DNA of 64,000 nucleotides from Amycolatopsis thermophila (GTDB taxonomy: Bacteria; Actinomycetota; Actinomycetes; Mycobacteriales; Pseudonocardiaceae). Numbering within the stretch: position 1 is the first letter of the stretch; each line of letters opens with the position of its first letter. This document shows positions 61,273 through 64,000 of the stretch, piece by piece. A model generated the notes under the pieces. The model was not told the origin of the DNA, made no database searches, and saw only the letters and a program-made list of their open reading frames with translations. The stretch lies in assembly GCF_030814215.1 (NCBI RefSeq), contig NZ_JAUSUT010000001.1, positions 5,394,001-5,458,000 on the forward strand, given 5' to 3'. Position numbers and translations under genes: made by a program.

Positions 61273-63012
61273 CTAGGTGATCGAGGCGCCTTCGGCGGTG
61301 CCGCCGGCGACACGCGAGTACAACGAGAGGATTCCGCGGCTGTGGCGCGGCTGCGGCGCCTTCCAGATGCCGCGCCGCTCGGCGAGGACCGTCTCGATCT
61401 CGTCCGGGGGACGGCGCTCGCCCTTGATCCCGACGATCGCCAGTCGCCGCTGCGGCGCGTTGATCTCGATGAGGTCGTCGTCCTCGATCAGCGCGATGGG
61501 CCCGCCCTCCAGCGCCTCGGGCGCGACGTGCCCGATGCACGGTCCGCGCATCGCGCCGGAGTAGCGGCCGTCGGTGACGATCGCGGTGGTGGTGTTCAGG
61601 ACACGATCGGCGGAGAGGATGGCCGCCGCGTAGTACATCTCCGGCATGCCGTTCGCGCGTGGTCCCTCGTAGCGGATGACGAGGACGTCTCCCGGTGAGA
61701 TCTGGCGCTGGACCAGGGCGTGGACCGCTTCCTCCTCGAAGTCGAAGACCCGCGCGGGTCCGATGTGGACGTGCATCTCCGCGGGTACCGAGAAGGTCTT
61801 GATCATCGCGCCGCCGGGCGCGAGGTTGCCGTACAGCACGGCGACCCCGCCGTCGGCGCTGAACGGGTCGGACCGCGGGCGGATGATCTCGTCCCGGGCG
61901 ACCTTGACGTTGTTGAGGTAACCGCGGCGTTCGGTGAAGAAGAACGGATCGCGCTCGATGTCCTCGAGGTTCTCGCCGAGCGTCTTGCCGGTCACGGTGA
62001 GACAGCCGAGGTGCAGCATCTCGCGGAGCTCGAGCATGACCGCGGGCACGCCGCCGGCGTACCAGAAGTACTCGACCGGGTAGCGGCCGGTGGTCTTGAC
62101 GTTGGCGAGCACCGGGACCCGCCGGTGGATGCGGTCGAAGTCGTCGATGGTGATCTCGACGCCGGCTTCCTTGGCGATCGGCGGGAGGTGCAGCAGGGCG
62201 TTGGTCGATCCGCCGACGGCGGCGTGCAGGATGATGGCGTTCTCGAACGCCTCCCGCGTCAGGATGCGCCGTGGCGTCAGGTTCTGGTGGATCATGGTGA
62301 CGAGCTGCTTGCCGGTCGCGCGGGCGTAGCGCAGCAGCTTGGTCAGCGGTGCCGGCACGAGCGCGGACCCGGGCAGGGCCAGGCCGAGCGCCTCGGCCAG
62401 CACCTGCCCGGTGCTGGCGCTGCCCATGAACTGGCACGCCCCGCACGTCGGGCACGCGCCGCGCTGCGCGCTCTCGAGCTCGGCCCGGGGGAGCTCGCCC
62501 CGCTCGACGGCCGCCCCCATCTCCCACATCTTGTTGGAGGTCACGTAGCCGGGGGCGTTGAGCTGGGTGCCCCCGGGCAGGTGGATGGCCGGCAGGTCGC
62601 ACCGGGCGATCGCGAGCAGGTGGGCGGGCACCGACTTGTCGTTGCCGGAGATCAGGACCATGCCGTCGTGGGGATGTCCCAGGGCGTGGATCTCGATCAT
62701 CGCGGCCATGATGTCGCGCGAGATGAGCGAGTAGCTCATGCCGTCGGTGGCCTGGACGACGCCGTCGCAGATGTCGCTGACGGCGAAGACGCCCGGTTTC
62801 CCGCCGGCTTCGAAGACACCGTTGCTGACCTCTTCGATGAGCTCCCGGAAGTGGAAGGTGCCCGGGTGGCCCATCCCGTAGGCGCTGTCCACCAGCACCT
62901 GCGGCTTGCCCAGGTCCTCCTCGGTCCAGTTCATGCCGAGGCGGAGCGCGTCACCCTGGTGGTTGACCAGGCGCAGCCGCTGGCTCCGCAGCAGCGGTCG
63001 ATCGTGTTCCAT
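61273..63012 (-). CDS. IlvD/Edd-family dehydratase with atypical Fe-S ligands
   Basis: 579 aa from ATG 63012 (GGGAGG upstream). Family blocks: SDICDGVVQATDGMSYSLISRD, GACPTCGACQFMGSASTGQVLAEALGLALPGSAL, VGGSTNALLHLP, GNLAPGGAMIKT, and TDGRYSGAMRGPCIGHVAPEA. Only part of the usual three-Cys cluster is present: CDK reads GNDK (Asn124) and the first CN site is replaced by GHPGTF; Cys82, 187, 190 and 193 remain. It may be a sugar-acid dehydratase of a separate clade. Its start lies within the end of the G6PDH-like gene (62-bp overlap), so they are coupled. Confidence 0.85.
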   Translation of the reverse strand: MEHDRPLLRSQRLRLVNHQGDALRLGMNWTEEDLGKPQVLVDSAYGMGHPGTFHFRELIEEVSNGVFEAGGKPGVFAVSDICDGVVQATDGMSYSLISRDIMAAMIEIHALGHPHDGMVLISGNDKSVPAHLLAIARCDLPAIHLPGGTQLNAPGYVTSNKMWEMGAAVERGELPRAELESAQRGACPTCGACQFMGSASTGQVLAEALGLALPGSALVPAPLTKLLRYARATGKQLVTMIHQNLTPRRILTREAFENAIILHAAVGGSTNALLHLPPIAKEAGVEITIDDFDRIHRRVPVLANVKTTGRYPVEYFWYAGGVPAVMLELREMLHLGCLTVTGKTLGENLEDIERDPFFFTERRGYLNNVKVARDEIIRPRSDPFSADGGVAVLYGNLAPGGAMIKTFSVPAEMHVHIGPARVFDFEEEAVHALVQRQISPGDVLVIRYEGPRANGMPEMYYAAAILSADRVLNTTTAIVTDGRYSGAMRGPCIGHVAPEALEGGPIALIEDDDLIEINAPQRRLAIVGIKGERRPPDEIETVLAERRGIWKAPQPRHSRGILSLYSRVAGGTAEGASIT

Positions 63013-64000
63013 CGGTCCTGCCCTCCCTGGTGGGCGTCGGCTGGCTGGTTCGCTCCCGCGGCCCGTCCGAGCCGGCGGGGTACTCCTCGAGCGGGACGAG
63101 GCCGGCCGACCACGCCGAGAGCACGGGGGTGAGGACGCGCCAGGCTTCTTCGGCTTCGTCACCACGGATGGACAGGGTCGCGTTCCCGTCCAGGACGTCC
63201 AGCAGCAGCCGGGCGTAGGCGGGCAGCTCGGGCGGGTCGATCCGGGCGGTGAGCATCAGCGGGGCGAGGGTGTGGGCACTGGCCCCGATGCCGGTCAGGT
63301 CCAGGGACAGGGTTTCCGGGTCGAGCCCGAACCGCAGGACGTTGGGCCGGGCCTCCCCGCTCAGGCCCAGGGGCAGGTGGGGGACACCCCGGAAGTGCAC
63401 CGCGACCTCCTTGCGGTCCCGCCTCAGCGCTTTGCCGGTGCGGAGCCGGAAGCGCGTGCCCGCCCAGCGCCAGTTGTCCAGTTCGAGCTCCACCTCGGCG
63501 AAGGTCTCGGTGCCGCGCGCGGGGTCCACTCCGGACTCGCCGGTGTAGGCGGGGACGTCGCGGCCGCCGAGCCGCCCGGCGGTGTAGCGGGCGCGGCGGG
63601 TGCGGCGCGCGACGTCGGCGCCGGTGAGCGGCCGCACCGAGCGCAGGACGTCGAGCTTGCGGTCGCGCAGGTCGCGTTCGCCCAGGCTGATCGGCGGTTC
63701 CATGGCGACCAGGCAGAGCAGTTGCAGCAGGTGGTTCTGCACCATGTCCTTGAGCGCCCCAGCCCGGTCGTAGTAGCCCGCCCGGCCCTCCAGCGCCAGC
63801 GACTCGTCCCACACGATGTCCACCTCGGCGATGTGGGCGGCGTTCCAGACCGGCTCCAGCATGCGGTTGGCCAGCCGGGTGCCGAGCACGTTCTGGACGG
63901 TCGTCATGGCCAGGAAGTGGTCGACGCGGAACACCGCCTGCTCGGGCACGAGGTCGGCGAGCAGGCGGTTGAGTTCCAGCGCGCTGTCCAGGTCCTCGCC
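62951..64000 (-). CDS. Glucose-6-phosphate dehydrogenase homologue (N-terminus off the window)
   Basis: 350 codons seen; the N-terminal NADP domain start lies beyond the right edge. The C-terminal G6PDH domain is clear: EGRAGYYDRAGALKDMVQNHLLQLL, FRLRTGKALRRDRKEVAVHF and LLLDVLDGNATLSIRGDEAEEAWRVLTPVL. The substrate motif RIDHYLGKE reads RVDHFLAMT, so the usual Lys that contacts glucose-6-phosphate is Met. The last 35 residues are polar and low in complexity. Together with the IlvD/Edd-type enzyme it recalls the Entner-Doudoroff order zwf-edd, but no KDPG aldolase is visible. Confidence 0.85.
   Translation of the reverse strand, partial: GEDLDSALELNRLLADLVPEQAVFRVDHFLAMTTVQNVLGTRLANRMLEPVWNAAHIAEVDIVWDESLALEGRAGYYDRAGALKDMVQNHLLQLLCLVAMEPPISLGERDLRDRKLDVLRSVRPLTGADVARRTRRARYTAGRLGGRDVPAYTGESGVDPARGTETFAEVELELDNWRWAGTRFRLRTGKALRRDRKEVAVHFRGVPHLPLGLSGEARPNVLRFGLDPETLSLDLTGIGASAHTLAPLMLTARIDPPELPAYARLLLDVLDGNATLSIRGDEAEEAWRVLTPVLSAWSAGLVPLEEYPAGSDGPRERTSQPTPTREGRTDGTRSTAAAEPAAAPGQPPG

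Overview
The window is a 64-kb piece of a very GC-rich actinobacterial chromosome. Codons end mostly in G or C, GTG starts are frequent, stop/start overlaps of 4 nt are the rule, and promoters look like TTGAC(A/G) with weak -10 boxes. The combination of a Tat-exported rubber oxygenase, a cyclohexanone monooxygenase and several CoA-ester catabolic operons suggests a soil saprophyte of the Pseudonocardiales/Corynebacteriales type (Amycolatopsis-, Gordonia- or Nocardia-like). That placement is inference; no rRNA or other taxonomic marker is present. No tRNA, rRNA, CRISPR array, insertion sequence or prophage was seen. Coding density is high and no gene-free stretch exceeds 300 bp.

Layout. (1) 1-2204: a tandem-HTH TetR regulator (cut by the left edge) divergent from lcp, a latex clearing protein. 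(2) 2240-5009: an XRE/MmyB-type regulator, an NmrA-type SDR and an MBL hydrolase, all leftward. (3) 5186-12370: a complete-looking cyclohexanol-type pathway: Zn alcohol dehydrogenase and aldehyde dehydrogenase (divergent), a Fis/GAF regulator, an ester/lactone hydrolase and cyclohexanone monooxygenase. Matching GTGTTCC...GGAACAC palindromes lie in both divergent intergenic regions. (4) 12476-13957: a secreted lipoprotein of the dimethylformamidase large-subunit family. (5) 14124-19873: glcDEF glycolate/2-hydroxyacid oxidase plus a lactate/glycolate permease. (6) 19898-31825: the least familiar system. Two divergent operons encode IclR, PfkB kinase, class II aldolase and a spermidine/putrescine-type ABC transporter on one side, and the binding protein, a cytoplasmic dimethylformamidase-like hydrolase, a split transketolase and a class III aminotransferase on the other. 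Three palindromes lie between them. (7) 31948-33998: a beta-propeller lipoprotein and a class A beta-lactamase-like protein with overlapping 3' ends. (8) 34120-36882: a CstR-type persulfide regulon (Cys-rich mini-protein, CstR, MBL-rhodanese fusion, frameshifted TauE/SafE) with two CsoR-family operators. (9) 36959-59276: two divergent operons controlled from one intergenic region. The leftward one has two crotonases and an NTF2-like protein. The rightward one is about 20 kb: a Liv-type ABC transporter, acyl-CoA ligase, acyl-CoA dehydrogenases (one a tandem fusion), crotonase, two-part MaoC hydratase, 3-hydroxyacyl-CoA dehydrogenase, thiolase, CaiB and IpdAB-like CoA-transferases, thioesterase, an enoyl-CoA-reductase-like SDR and a PRISE-type enone reductase. 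It reads as a catabolic route for an imported cyclic or branched carboxylic acid. (10) 59331-64000: universal stress protein, D-2-hydroxyacid dehydrogenase, an IlvD/Edd-family dehydratase with unusual Fe-S ligands, and a G6PDH-like protein cut by the right edge.

The main candidates for new biology are the dimethylformamidase-like/transketolase/aldolase cluster (19898-31825) and the IpdAB/PRISE/fused acyl-CoA dehydrogenase operon (39082-59276). Functions come from reading motifs by eye; no database search was possible.
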